64,000 bases of DNA from NCBI GenBank assembly GCA_000697355.1, contig JNEN01000348.1, positions 1-64,000 of the forward strand, given 5' to 3'. Shown here one piece after another: positions 37,677 through 47,841 of the stretch (position 1 is the stretch's first letter; every line of letters begins with the position of its first letter). Under the pieces are notes generated by a model. It had not been told where the DNA came from. It did no database searches and saw only the letters and a list, made by a program, of their open reading frames with translations. Origin of the DNA: Syncephalastrum monosporum B8922 (lineage: Eukaryota; Mucoromycota; Mucoromycetes; Mucorales; Syncephalastraceae). A program made the translations under genes and the position numbers.

Positions 37677-38966
37677 ATGTCTGATAACGTTGCTCATGCC
37701 CTCTCTGGTACAGTCCCAGTACACGCATTGCCTAGCTGCTTGTATACTAATATACTTACTTTTGTCATTAGGTGCCGGTGGTGGCATCGTCTCCATGATG
37801 CTGACTTATCCTCTTGTGTCCGTCAGCAGCCGTCTCCAGGTCCAGAAGAACGACGACGGCAAGGACGCTTACAAGGTACATTCGCCATTGGATACGGGCC
37901 GCTGTATCGTCTAACCCGTGTATTCTAGAACACCTTGGACGCGTTCGTTAAAATCATGGCAAAGGAAGGCCCGCGCGGCCTCTACTCGTAAGTCCTGTCT
38001 TATTCCATCAACCAAACTGAGCATATCAACCGTTTATTCCGGCAGTGGCCTCTCGTCCGGTGTGTTCGGTATCGCTGTCACGAATGGTAAGCTCACAAAA
38101 CGCATGGAAACGCGATCTCATCTATCCCATAAAAGGTGTGTATTACTACTGCTACGAAGCTGTCAAGGCTATCTTTGACAAGGCCAAGGGCAACGGTAAG
38201 CCTATGACTACCAGCGAGTCGATGCTGGCGGGGGCACTGGCCGGTTCGGCTGTCGTCTTTGCCACCCACCCCATCTGGACTGTCAACGTGAGTCTAGAAA
38301 CAAATCTCACCAACGTGACGGTCAGGTACTCATCCTCATGTGCGCTGATTCTAGACCCGCCTTACTGTCCGCAAGGGTATGGAAGCCGAGAAGGAGGCCG
38401 AGGGTATCAAGCCCAAGCGTCCCAATGCTCTTGCCGTCGCTGCCAGCATCCTCAAGAACGAGGGCATCGCCGGTCTGTACTCGGGTGTCATGGCTGCTCT
38501 TGTGCTCGTCATCAACCCCATTATCCAGTACACCGTTTTTGAGCAGGTCAAGAACAAGGTGTCCAAGATGAAGACCTTGAGTAACTTTGATTTCTTCCTG
38601 CTCGGCGCTTTCAGCAAGCTGTGTGCCACAGGCATCACCTATCCCTACATGTAAGCATACAAGATCACACAGGAAAGCAAAGGGTGTAGTGGGTGCTTAT
38701 GCTCTCTTTATAGCGTCATCAAGTCGCGCATGCAGGTGAGCCAGAAGCCCGAAGAGCGTTATAACTCGATCTGGGATGGCTTCACCAAGATCATTGCCAA
38801 CGAGGGTGTCGCCGGCCTTTACAAGGGTATCAGCTCCAAGATCGTCCAGAGCGTCCTGACCGCCGCTTTTCTGTTCATGGCCAAGGAGATGCTCTTTGAC
38901 TGGGCTGTCTGGGTCCTCGTCCTGGCCGGCGCCCGCAAGGCCCGTGTCGCTGCTGGCAAGGCTTAA
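37677..38966 (+). CDS. peroxisomal carrier of the PMP47/PMP34 (SLC25A17) type
   Basis: Seven exons (37677-37707, 37772-37875, 37929-37987, 38046-38086, 38136-38287, 38355-38650, 38714-38966) give 311 residues with six expected membrane helices. The carrier repeats read TYPLVSVSSRLQVQ, THPIWTVNTRLTVR and TYPYIVIKSRMQV. The second repeat and NPIIQYTVFEQVKN are characteristic of the peroxisomal PMP47/PMP34/Ant1 branch rather than mitochondrial carriers. These proteins exchange ATP, AMP, CoA or FAD across the peroxisomal membrane and support beta-oxidation. A peroxisomal biogenesis gene (Pex10) lies 3 kb downstream. The third repeat is the least changed and the C-terminus is basic (RKARVAAGKA). 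Confidence 0.9.
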
Positions 38967-39485
38967 TTAAGGCTTCAAGCGCATCTTTAAGTCTCTCCCA
39001 ATATCAACCCCATTGTTAAATATCTTTATTGTATCATAACTCGTAGTAGTATTTTCATACATTCTCTCTTCCTTTCTCCCTCGCTTTGCCTTTTTTGAAC
39101 AACTTTGAAGCTTTTTTTCTTCCGGTAGACTTTATATCGTTTGTACGTATTAGAACTATGAAAAATCAAGCTATCATCGCGCTATGTAGACAAGTTGGTC
39201 CTGATGACTGTCTTTCTTGAAAGAAGTTACTCTACATATGAGATTGACATTGATGGTATTCGGGCAGACAAAGTAGAGTTTTACTACATACACTATTCAT
39301 ACACAACCATGACAGCTGCACGTTCGCGTTCACGGATGATCAGCCATTGATACCAAAGACCGAGAATGTGTATTCCATCGCGTAAAATACGCTCATAGGG
39401 CTCTACATATATCTGCTTCTTGATCCATGTCTCAGAACCATTAAATGACTACACACGTGCTTAAATAAAGGTATTTTGCTCCTTA
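38967..39485. other. spacer between convergent genes
   Basis: 519 bp between the stops of the peroxisomal carrier and Sen15 genes, T-rich at first (about 39060-39120). No gene recognised. Confidence 0.55.
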
Positions 39486-40051
39486 TTAATGTCGAAGACC
39501 AGGGCAGATATGATAGTAAACAATGGTGGAGTCTTGCGAAACAATCGCCAAAGTAATTTTTTCCAAGGCCTCAAGACCATCAGCTTCGAGCTCTTTGAAT
39601 ATATCAGACACCCTGTAATCAGGTTAGCTCCACAAATAACATCTTTCAAAACCAGCCATCTTGCCTGGATATAGACAACGCGTCCTCGTAATTCACAGGA
39701 ACAATATAAAGCTGCTGCTCTGGGTTCTACCGGGCAATTTGTTAAACACGTTTATCCGTTATGATATTATGACTTACGTTCGGGTCAGCAGTCATAAGTA
39801 TGCTCAGATTTAGGGACGCAACCCTTCTCACTTGAATATTCGTCCATAACTTGGCTACCAAAACCAGAAGTGAGAAAGCGAAATACCTAAATATGCACGC
39901 ATACCCAGGCGAAGGTCTAGGTACACTTGGCGAAGCAAAGGCCAGTGATGTGGATATGTCTGTCCCTCTAGGGCATCAAGCTTTATTGCTTGGATTCAGC
40001 TGATTTGATTAAAAAAAAAAAAAGCACGTATCTTCGTACCTCTGCTTGCAT
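39486..40051 (-). CDS. SEN15: tRNA-splicing endonuclease subunit Sen15-like
   Basis: Five exons (40051-40040, 39980-39905, 39854-39778, 39726-39665, 39612-39486) give 117 residues. The fold signature of Sen15 is visible: WPLLRQVYLDLRLAKLW near the start, then QQLYIVPVNYEDALSISRVSDIFKEL and the core strand ITLAIVSQDSTIVYYHICPGL at the end, which aligns with the TLAIVESDSTIVYY block of human SEN15. Sen15 is a structural partner of the Sen34 catalytic subunit in the heterotetramer that cuts pre-tRNA introns. It is small but complete at both conserved ends. The first exon codes only four residues, so the true start could lie further upstream. The last intron has a GC donor (CAG|GCAAGA). Confidence 0.85.
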
Positions 40052-40216
40052 AAACGATGGCGGTGAAGAAAAAAGAAAACGGGCCTAAAGACTCCGTTCT
40101 CGTTTAAAAAGGTAACTTGAGTGGCTTGGCCCGCAGAATATTGGGGGTTGGCACTACATCATTTTCCCCTTGAAGAATACGACTATAGACCTAACATAAA
40201 TGACTTATGGCGACTT

Positions 40217-41277
40217 TTAATCTTCAACGCCCAGTTCCTCCTAATCAATACAAGTCACCTTTGTAAGCATATAGATTTGGTGCGCACATGTTCCTGACTC
40301 CTACCAGCAAATCTGCCATTTTCCCAGGGTAGTACTCTGCTATTGTCTTGATAATGTTGGCACGCTGATGGACCCGAGTAAAAGAATGTATGAGCTCATC
40401 ATAGAGAGAAATCTACATAGAATTCTTAATCATTGATAACGTACAATTCTTCGTCGCTCCTGACAGACTCGATGCGTTTGCGCGTATTCTCTGTCAATGC
40501 GTGTCCTTTCGCTTTCCGGGATCAGAGCTGTGCCTTTTTGAAGACATTGCAAATGTTCTTCGGCCTCTTCATTCTAAAATAGGGGCATGGATTAACGATA
40601 TGAGGATACTTGTAGAGCGGAAGAGACACTTGCTTGTGCACGCAAGCGCTGGAGTGTATCATCCAGTTCAGCTGTCGTAGGCGTGCTCTGTATACTTGCA
40701 ATATCTGTCGAGCCGTCAGTTAATGAAAAACTTGCATGATCAAAGATACGAGAAAGTCTCGACCATCTTACTTGCACCAAGCTGGTCATTCTCGGCACGC
40801 AGCGTGCTATGTTCTTCCAACAGTATTTGGTATTGGCTTTCCATAGTTCCTGTTGCCTCCAAAGAAGTATCTTCCTGTAGAGCCAACTCCATCTTTCAGT
40901 GCGTACTGCGACACGCGACACGAGGCGAATACAACGAATCATACCTGCTTGATGACGTATATCTTCATCTTGCCATACGTCTTGATAACTATTTGTTGTC
41001 GCTCGACCAGCTGATCCAAGGCGTTTTGGACGCGTGTCTTTGGATACTTGCAATGTAAGTTGTTGAACACGTCAGCTAGAGGAAGGGATTATCAGTAATA
41101 ATGGAGAGGACGACACATATGAGAACCCACTGGAGCTGTAGGGTCTGTTTGCTTTGCGCATATACTCCAACACAGCATCATTCTCTTCATTAAGTCAATC
41201 CTAGGACCTTGCTATCAATAAGTAAAGGCTTTACCTGGGCCATCACTGCCGGGACCTTTGTCCTTTCTTTTCGACAT
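40217..41277 (-). CDS. HOP2: homologous-pairing protein 2 (Hop2/TBPIP)
   Basis: Eight exons (41277-41235, 41184-41131, 41075-40945, 40874-40772, 40704-40628, 40573-40445, 40412-40305, 40240-40217) give 222 residues, matching human HOP2 (217). After a short basic start, a winged-helix domain reads AVLEYMRKANRPYSSTDVFNNLH ... RVQNALDQLVERQQIVIKTYGKMKIYVIKQ. A long coiled coil follows (residues about 85-160), and the C-terminus has the family's ERTRIDREYAQTHRVCQERRR and EYYPGKMADLLEELGVED blocks. Hop2 with Mnd1 stimulates Dmc1/Rad51 strand exchange in meiosis. The donor of intron 5 (AGT|GTCTCT) is weak but is the one that keeps the frame. The gene lies 165 bp upstream of Sen15 on the same strand. 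Confidence 0.92.
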
Positions 41278-41387
41278 GAAAGATGACTAAAGTTGTCCTG
41301 AAAGAAAAAGAAACCAAAAGAGAGGAACGCAAAACAATAAATTAAAACAGAAAGAAAGACTACGCTATAGAGCTGTATAATATCATT

Positions 41388-42811
41388 TTAAAAATTGTTC
41401 AGAGGTATCAAATGCGAAATGTTGACGCTGCTTCGGCAAAGAGGACACTCAGGCTATATATGTCTCTTGTCAGGCGATACAATGCTGAAATCTTTTTCTG
41501 TACTTTACCTTGTTTTGACACCATTCAACAACACAGCTCCAGCAGAAGAGATGGCCACACGGCGTGGCGGTAGTCACCTTGCGGGGCTCGAGACACAGTG
41601 CACACTTGAGCATCTCCATTTCCTCCTCGCTCAGCTCCCGAGTGCTCATATCATCCTCGTCACCCTCGAACTCATTCATAAAGTCAAAATCATCCTCTTC
41701 TGCGACAACCTCCATTCGCTTTTCCGTTTCTGTTTCCTCGGGAGCAGCGGCCGCCGGCTCTGCAAGAACCTTTTCCGCCTCTGCTTGCTCCTGTTCACGC
41801 TTCTCCCGTGCGGCCTGGATCTGCTTCTTTGCGAATAAAAAGGACTGGATGGCGAGTTGACACACGATCAAGACGCCCAAGACCTCGTATCCGACGCGCT
41901 GCTCGTGCGGGCCCAACTGCCGGGTAAACATCTACCAAAAGGAAAATGCGGGTTTAACGCGAGTCTCACTCGGCAGAATACGCAACGCACATATCGGATA
42001 CCGGTGACGCGCTTGGAGAAGTTATAATAGGAGCCAACAAAGTAGAAGATGGCGAGGTGGACAGGACGGACGTTTCTGGTGAAGAATTCCTGGACTTGAG
42101 GCAGACGCGAATGGATGAAATCGATGCAAGTCGTCTTCCACGTCTTTTCGGTTTCTGCATCGTTGGGTGAACTTCGTTGAAGTCGTGTCCGTCGTTTGAT
42201 TTCGGTAATGCTGCGTGTGTAAATGTAAGGTAAGAGGGTGTGTATACTGACAAGTAGGAAACGGCGCTAAGTAGAGTAGAGTAGAGTAGAGTTGAGTTGA
42301 GTTGAGTTGAGTTGGATTGATTCCTTCTGTGAATGAATGTCATGTATAAGATAGTGTACCAATGCCAAAGGATATGTGTGCGAGCCTTCGTTAACCTGCA
42401 CGAGGTCACAGTATTCCTCGCCGAGTGTTTGGGTTCCAAGCAAGGTCGTCAATGCGTAATAAGAGAAGTCTGAAAGAGTATTGATTTCTTTCTGCCACTG
42501 GTGCTGTCGTCGTGACCCTGTCCGATACTTTTGTCTTAACACCAAACCCAATGCTTTTCCGAGCGCCACATACCCAAGAACTGTTGGAATACACTCGTCA
42601 TTTGCTCCTGGAGGACAGCAAGGTAGTAGACATCTTTCTGGTTGGCACGGACTGGTCATATAAAAGGAGCAAATGAGCGATACGACGAGTGAATGAGACG
42701 ACTGTGCATACTTATATCGGGCTGCGCACCCGCTGTGAAGTTCATGTTGAGTTTTGGAGCAGGTGGTCGTTGTTGTGGGCGATGTCCATCGTTGGAGTTA
42801 ACATTAGTCAT
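41388..42811 (-). CDS. PEX10: peroxisome biogenesis RING E3 ligase Pex10
   Basis: Six exons (42811-42712, 42651-42574, 42517-42396, 42266-41991, 41931-41509, 41453-41388) give 354 residues. The N-terminal Pex2/Pex12-type membrane region starts with [23 protein letters not shown] and continues through [32 protein letters not shown] and [23 protein letters not shown]. An acidic linker follows, and the C-terminus is a C3HC4 [33 protein letters not shown] and PECPLCR. Pex10 sits in the peroxisomal membrane with Pex2 and Pex12 and ubiquitinates the import receptor Pex5. The RING metal residues are all present. Intron 3 contains a pentanucleotide repeat. Confidence 0.95.
42271..42315. repeat. pentanucleotide repeat (GTAGA)n/(GTTGA)n in a Pex10 intron
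   Basis: Tandem GTAGA units change to GTTGA units across about 45 bp. The array sits entirely inside Pex10 intron 3, close to its 3' splice site on the minus strand. Confidence 0.9.
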
Positions 42812-43794
42812 GTTCAACAAGCTGGAAAGTATAATTGATCAGCGCGGCAACATTCTATTTCGTGCGGGGTTGAGCTCGAGCTTGCTGACTGAAGTTCCTC
42901 ATTTGGGAAATCGAATTTGTGTGCCCGATGACAGCCATCCACATATTCAGGACACTCCTGAACGGTTGGGATGATTGACAGCAGACTCTATACAGCACGG
43001 ATGCCGTATATCATGAGTAGCCGTATGTGCCATATTTGTACGGTATACAATGACGAGGGAATGACTACCATGAATTGTACAACGATAGAATGCCAATAAC
43101 GAAATCGCTTTCGCCAGTTTCTTCAATAACTCACATGACTATGTACATATCTAAAGTAGTGGCTAACGCGCGTACATGATTATGTAAGTGAGGTAATAAA
43201 AGACATGACATAGTCAAGGGACAGAATATGCTTTTCACCAGCGGCTGGGTGACTATGACTGCTGACGAAGAAAGGAAAAACCCCGTTCTTTTGGACTCTC
43301 ATAAACTGTAGCAGATGGTTCAGATATGTATGAAAACATGCCGAGGGCTTCGACTTTCCGCAACTTCATATTGGCTGGAGGAAGTGAGAAATAGGGCAAA
43401 AGAAAAAAACCACCGAAGTATCAAAATTTCCGTTCAGTCTAAATACCAACCGCAGTGGAAGGGCTGTCAGCGACTGTATTTTCAAGACATATGGACCACA
43501 TCCAAAGACAAGCTATACAACGAAGCACAGATCTACATACACACATAGATGTGCCTCCAAAGTGAGCGGAAGGAAGAGCACAAAAAAAAAAGGCGCCGAT
43601 CGCTAGATACAAACAAATGACAAAGAGGTTGCCAAGTTGGTCCGCTTTTGATCCTGTCTACTTATCGGGAATATATTGGAGAAGAATAGATATAAAATGG
43701 ACACACCATTTTTGACAACGGCCTGTACAATCACACACACTCTTTTTACTTCTCTATATATCTCTTTCGACGAGCGGTCTTTTAGCTCAAAATC
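42812..43794. other. divergent intergenic stretch
   Basis: 983 bp between the Pex10 start and the secreted repeat-protein start. An open frame at 43315-43548 has no support. A TATA-like element lies near its right end. Confidence 0.5.
43691..43698 (+). promoter_or_regulatory. TATA-like box of the secreted repeat-protein gene
   Basis: TATAAAAT lies 97 bp upstream of the ATG and is followed by a pyrimidine-rich leader (CTTTTTACTTCTC). This arrangement fits a strongly expressed, regulated gene; it is a pattern call only. Confidence 0.45.
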
Positions 43795-45063
43795 ATGAAG
43801 TTTCTTACTCTTTGCACTATCGCTGCCGCCATGGTGTCGGCAGTCTCTGGTAATAGATCACAACCACTGACGCAATATAACCATGATATTAAATACCGCT
43901 CCTCTCTATGAAACACAAAGCTGGCGACTGGAAGAAGGATGGCGACTGGAAGAAGGATAGTGACTGGAAGAAGGACGGTGACTGGAAAAAGGAGGGTGAC
44001 TGGAAAGATAACAAGAAGGGCCGCGATCCTTATTACCATGACCGTAAGCTCGCACTTGAGCAGGGTTCGCCTTTCCTCGATTTGCCCGGCGTCCAGGTCG
44101 AGTCGAAGCCTCCCGTTGTAGAGGTCGTTCATGCCACCGCTGTCGTTACTGAGCCCGTTTTCCCCGAAGAGGTATGTATAACCGGAAATTAATCAATGAG
44201 TACATAGCTCACTATTTTTTTCTTTCTAACAGAACCGACCCCATCGCTACCGCCACAAGGAGTCCCACGGCAAGAAGTGGGAGCACAAGGGCAAGGGCAA
44301 GAAGGGTGGAAAGAAGTGGGATGACGACGACGAGGAGGAGGACTGGAAGAAGAAGAAGGGCAAGAAGGGCGGCAAGAAGGGCGGCAAGAAGTGGGACGAC
44401 GACGACGAGGATGATGATGAGGAGTGGGACGGCAAGAAGGGCGGCAAGAAGGGTGGCAAGAAGGGCGGCAAGAAGTGGGACGACGACGACGACGAGGAAG
44501 ACTGGAAGAAGAAGAAGGATGGCAAGAAGGGTGGCAAGAAGTGGGATGACGACGACGAGGACGAGGACTGGAAGAAGGACGACAAGAAGGACGGCAAGAA
44601 GTGGGACGACGATGACGACGAGGGTGACTGGAAGAAGGACGACAAGAAGGGTGGCAAGAAAGATGGCAAGAAGGGCGGCAAGAAGTGGGACGACGACGAT
44701 GACGAGGAAGACTGGAAGAAGAAGAAGGGTGGCAAGGGCGTCCATGCCCTCTCTGCTTCCGCCGCCGCCGCCGAAGATGATATCCTGGCCGCCTCCGCCT
44801 CGTCGGGTGCTCCTATGACCGGCTCTGCAGGCCCCAGTGCCTTCGCTTCCGCTTCTGCTTCTGGCTCGGCTGTGTTCTCGTCGAAGGCTGCCCAGGCCAC
44901 GGGCACCACCAGCGGTTCTCACAGCGCCTCGGCTTCCAAGAGCGCCACCTCTGCCTCCTCCTCCGGCACCAATGGCTCTTCCTCTGCGGGCGTTGCCTCT
45001 GCCCGTGTCGGTGGCTCTATCGTTGCTGCCTGCGCTGGTGCTGCCGCATGGTTCCTCATGTAA
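43795..45063 (+). CDS. secreted Lys/Asp/Trp repeat protein with GPI-like tail, undescribed
   Basis: Three exons (43795-43849, 43921-44171, 44233-45063) give 378 residues. It opens with a signal peptide (MKFLTLCTIAAAMVSAVSG). Next are five tandem GDWKK-type hexads (GDWKKD, SDWKKD, GDWKKE and similar), then a non-repetitive acidic-neutral segment of about 50 residues. The centre (about residues 104-275) has six modules built as KKGGKKW-DDDD-(E/D)n-DWKK, so blocks of +4 to +8 alternate with blocks of -4 to -9, each flanked by Trp. The last ~100 residues are Ser/Ala/Gly/Thr-rich with no charges and end in a hydrophobic segment (GGSIVAACAGAAAWFLM), as in GPI-anchored wall proteins. No known domain is seen. 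A role in cell wall, surface charge, ion binding or coacervation is inference. Confidence 0.85.
43924..44013 (+). repeat. tandem GDWKK(D/E) coding repeat
   Basis: The 18-bp unit GGCGACTGGAAGAAGGAT is repeated about five times with third-position changes, encoding the N-terminal hexads of the secreted protein. Confidence 0.85.
44265..44735 (+). repeat. Lys-Gly / Trp-Asp-Glu modular coding repeat
   Basis: AAGAAGGGCGGCAAGAAG and TGGGACGACGACGAC blocks alternate through six imperfect modules of about 50-100 bp. The unit lengths differ, so the array probably grew by unequal exchange of sub-units. Confidence 0.85.
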
Positions 45064-45451
45064 AACCGCGCTTTCTATACAATTACTACTACCCCTTTAC
45101 TACTTTCATTGTCCTTTTCTTTACTACCCCCTCACTTACACCATTCTATTCTCGCTTTTCTCTTACCCACACCTTTTTTCATGATCACGCGCGCTATAAA
45201 AGTATCCCGCATCTAAAAAGTATCACTGCAACCGGTTTGCTTCACTTTTTTTTTTCTTTACCAAAATAATAAAAAAGAAGAGATACCGCTTATCATCTAG
45301 AAAACAATAACATTTTCTTGTTGCTCAGTGTCGTCGGGGTTAATTGCCCAAGATGTGTGCATGTGGCGCACAATGTACACTTTCGATTTTCGACCCGGGG
45401 AATTTATTTTTGCTTGTTTCCAGCTTACATAAAAAAAAAGTGCACCTTTCA
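45064..45451. other. spacer upstream of the HIBCH gene
   Basis: 388 bp, T/C-rich over 45085-45180, which suits the 3' end of the preceding gene. No coding sequence seen. Confidence 0.5.
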
Positions 45452-47481
45452 ATGAGCCGCTTGCTTTCCACACGCGTCGCCTCCTCGCTCCCGCGCGCCT
45501 CCGTCACAACTCGCTCCAGCGCACTCCCTCAACTTCGCGCCTCGATTGCCTCGGCTCGTACAATCACCACCCAATCACGATCCCTGAACATGCCCTCCTC
45601 TTCCGCGCGTACTGCCAACTCCCGATTAACCACCATGTCCAACTGGCTCTCGGCCCCCAAGCAACAGGCAGGTTTCTTATCTTGCCCAAACCCAACAAAC
45701 CCAACCAAAGAGAACCAGTCAGACTCACATACAGAACGGTTCGGCTCATTGTAGATGTCGACGTCGTCCGTCGGTGCAGAGGGTGTTCAGGTGCATTCAT
45801 TCATAGGCTTCGTTTTTTGGCCATGACGTGACTAATCGCGTTTCGACTATTCCCGTACTAGGCTGAGGTGACGACCAACAAGAGTATGGGTCTCCGCGAA
45901 ATCATCCTCAACCGCCCCAAGAAGCTCAACGCGCTCAACCTGAACATGATCAGCCTGATTGCCCCCGAGATAAAGGTATGTCTTGTACCGTGCCTCGCTT
46001 CATTTTCTGGCATGTCAAGCGCGCGTCGCACACGATCCCTCATACCCGGCTACTAGGCGTGGGAAAAATCTGACTTGGCCAAAATCATTCTGCTCAAGAG
46101 CAGCGGCGGAAAAGGTTTCTGTGCTGGCGGTGACGTGAAAAGTAAGTGTGGGGCTGGGTTACTCTATAAAGAATGGAACGCGCTGACTGGACTATGTTAG
46201 CCGTCGTCGACCTTGCTGCTGAGGGAAAGAAGCATGATGCTGCCAAATTTTTCGAGGCCGAATATGCCCTCGACCACTACATCGGTACCCTCGAGACCCC
46301 CTACGTTGCTGTCATGGACGGCATCACCAGTACGTGCTATCTGTCTGCCTGTGTATACCATGGCTCCTAACTTCCGACTTCTCTCACAGTGGGTGGTGGC
46401 GTTGGTCTGTCGGTCCACGCTCCTTTCCGTATCGCGACCGAGAAGACCCTCTTTGCTATGCCTGAGACCGGCATTGGCTTCCTGCCCGAAGTCGCTGGTA
46501 GCTTCTTCCTGCCCCGTCTGGACGGTCAGCTCGGTATCTACCTCGGTCTCACTGGCAAGCGTCTGAAGGCTGCCGACACTTTGTAAGTCGTTATTGTTTT
46601 TGTTTCTCGATAAGGCTGGCATGTGCTGATATAAACACAGCTATGCTGGCATTGCCACACATTACGTCCCCTCTGGCCGCCTGCCCGCTCTGGAAGCGCG
46701 TCTGGCTGAGCTGGAGAACCCCACCCACGAGATTGTCAACAACGCCATCGAAGAATTCTCTGCCGAGATGGACAGCGAGGCTGATTTCTCTCTGGGCGGT
46801 GAGGCCCGCGCTGCCATCGATCGGTAAGTCCCTGCAACGCTTTTTGATGCACGCCATATAATAACACTCTCCTCCAGCTGCTTCAAGTACGACACGGTGG
46901 AAGAAATCTATGCTGCCGTCGAGAAGGAGGGTGACACTGCCTGGGCCAAGGACACCCTGAAGCTGCTGAACTCGGTCTCGCCTACTTCGCTCAAGGTGAC
47001 GTTGATGCAGCTTCGTACCGGCGCCAACCTGTCGCTCGGCCAGTGCTTCAAGATGGAGTACCACCTTGTCCAAAAGTTCCTGGAGGGCCACGACTTCAAG
47101 GAGGGTGTGTACGCGACCTTGGTCCGCCGAGAGCCTGCCAAGTGGCAACCTGCGAAGATTCAAGACGTTGATCAGACCAGCATCAAGGCCACGTACTTTG
47201 ATGCTCCCTCAGCTGAGCGACTCCAGCTGTGGTCGAACAAGGACTACAAGCAATATCCCCACCGCAAGTACATGCTGCCCACCGAAGAGGACGTCAAGCG
47301 CGTCGTGACCGGCGAGGCTGCCGATGCGGGCAGCTATGCGCTGAACCGCGAGGAAGTGGTTGAATACTTTTTGCGTGAGCGCAACGGCAAGCAGGGTGTG
47401 AAGAACAAGGTGCTGGAGATCTTGAACCGCAAGACGGAATACCTCAAGGGCGGCGAGCAGACTCTCAAGTGGGTGTACTAG
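45452..47481 (+). CDS. 3-hydroxyisobutyryl-CoA hydrolase-like, enoyl-CoA hydratase superfamily
   Basis: Eight exons (45452-45667, 45755-45790, 45862-45975, 46057-46141, 46201-46329, 46390-46582, 46641-46823, 46878-47481) sum to 519 residues. The first ~65 residues are Ser/Arg/Ala-rich and look like a mitochondrial presequence. The crotonase fold starts with [19 protein letters not shown] and has [12 protein letters not shown], a first oxyanion-hole block, and [33 protein letters not shown] with the catalytic Glu and Asp region. The C-terminal half ([25 protein letters not shown]) is typical of HIBCH/Ehd3, which hydrolyses 3-hydroxyisobutyryl-CoA in valine breakdown in mitochondria. Intron 1 appears to use a GC donor (CAG|GCAGGT), and exon 2 begins with ATG ([10 protein letters not shown]), so a shorter form without presequence is possible. 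Confidence 0.9.
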
Positions 47482-47841
47482 AGTAAACAAAAATAAATAA
47501 AAGCCTACCCTTGGCTGTTACTGTGCCATAGTTGATCTACGATTGCTGCCATTTGTACCAGTCTAGACATACTGATGTTTGTATCAAGCAAGAGCGAGAT
47601 TGTGGTCATCACTGCTCTATTTCGTCTTCTACCCTAGCATTCGTTATCGATTCTTGCCACATCGCAATGAAAACAAAATAGGAATAACTTGGTTAAGCAG
47701 AAGCGGACCGGCAGATGGGTTTTCTTTTTATGTGTAAAGTGGCTCGTATGTAACATTGATTCAAGTTGATATATAAGTGCGAATGGTATGCATCGAAGGA
47801 CATACGTCGTCTAGGGTGGAGGAGACAAATATCTACAGTAG
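47482..47841. other. spacer between convergent genes
   Basis: 360 bp between the stops of the HIBCH-like gene and the acidic unknown gene. Nothing recognised. Confidence 0.55.

Noticed and set aside
44212..44922. Long minus-strand open frames of 220 and 236 codons opposite the secreted repeat protein
   Set aside because: They are reverse images of AAG/GGC/GAC repeats, giving only Leu/Val or Ser/Phe/Pro low-complexity chains; no start or splice context.
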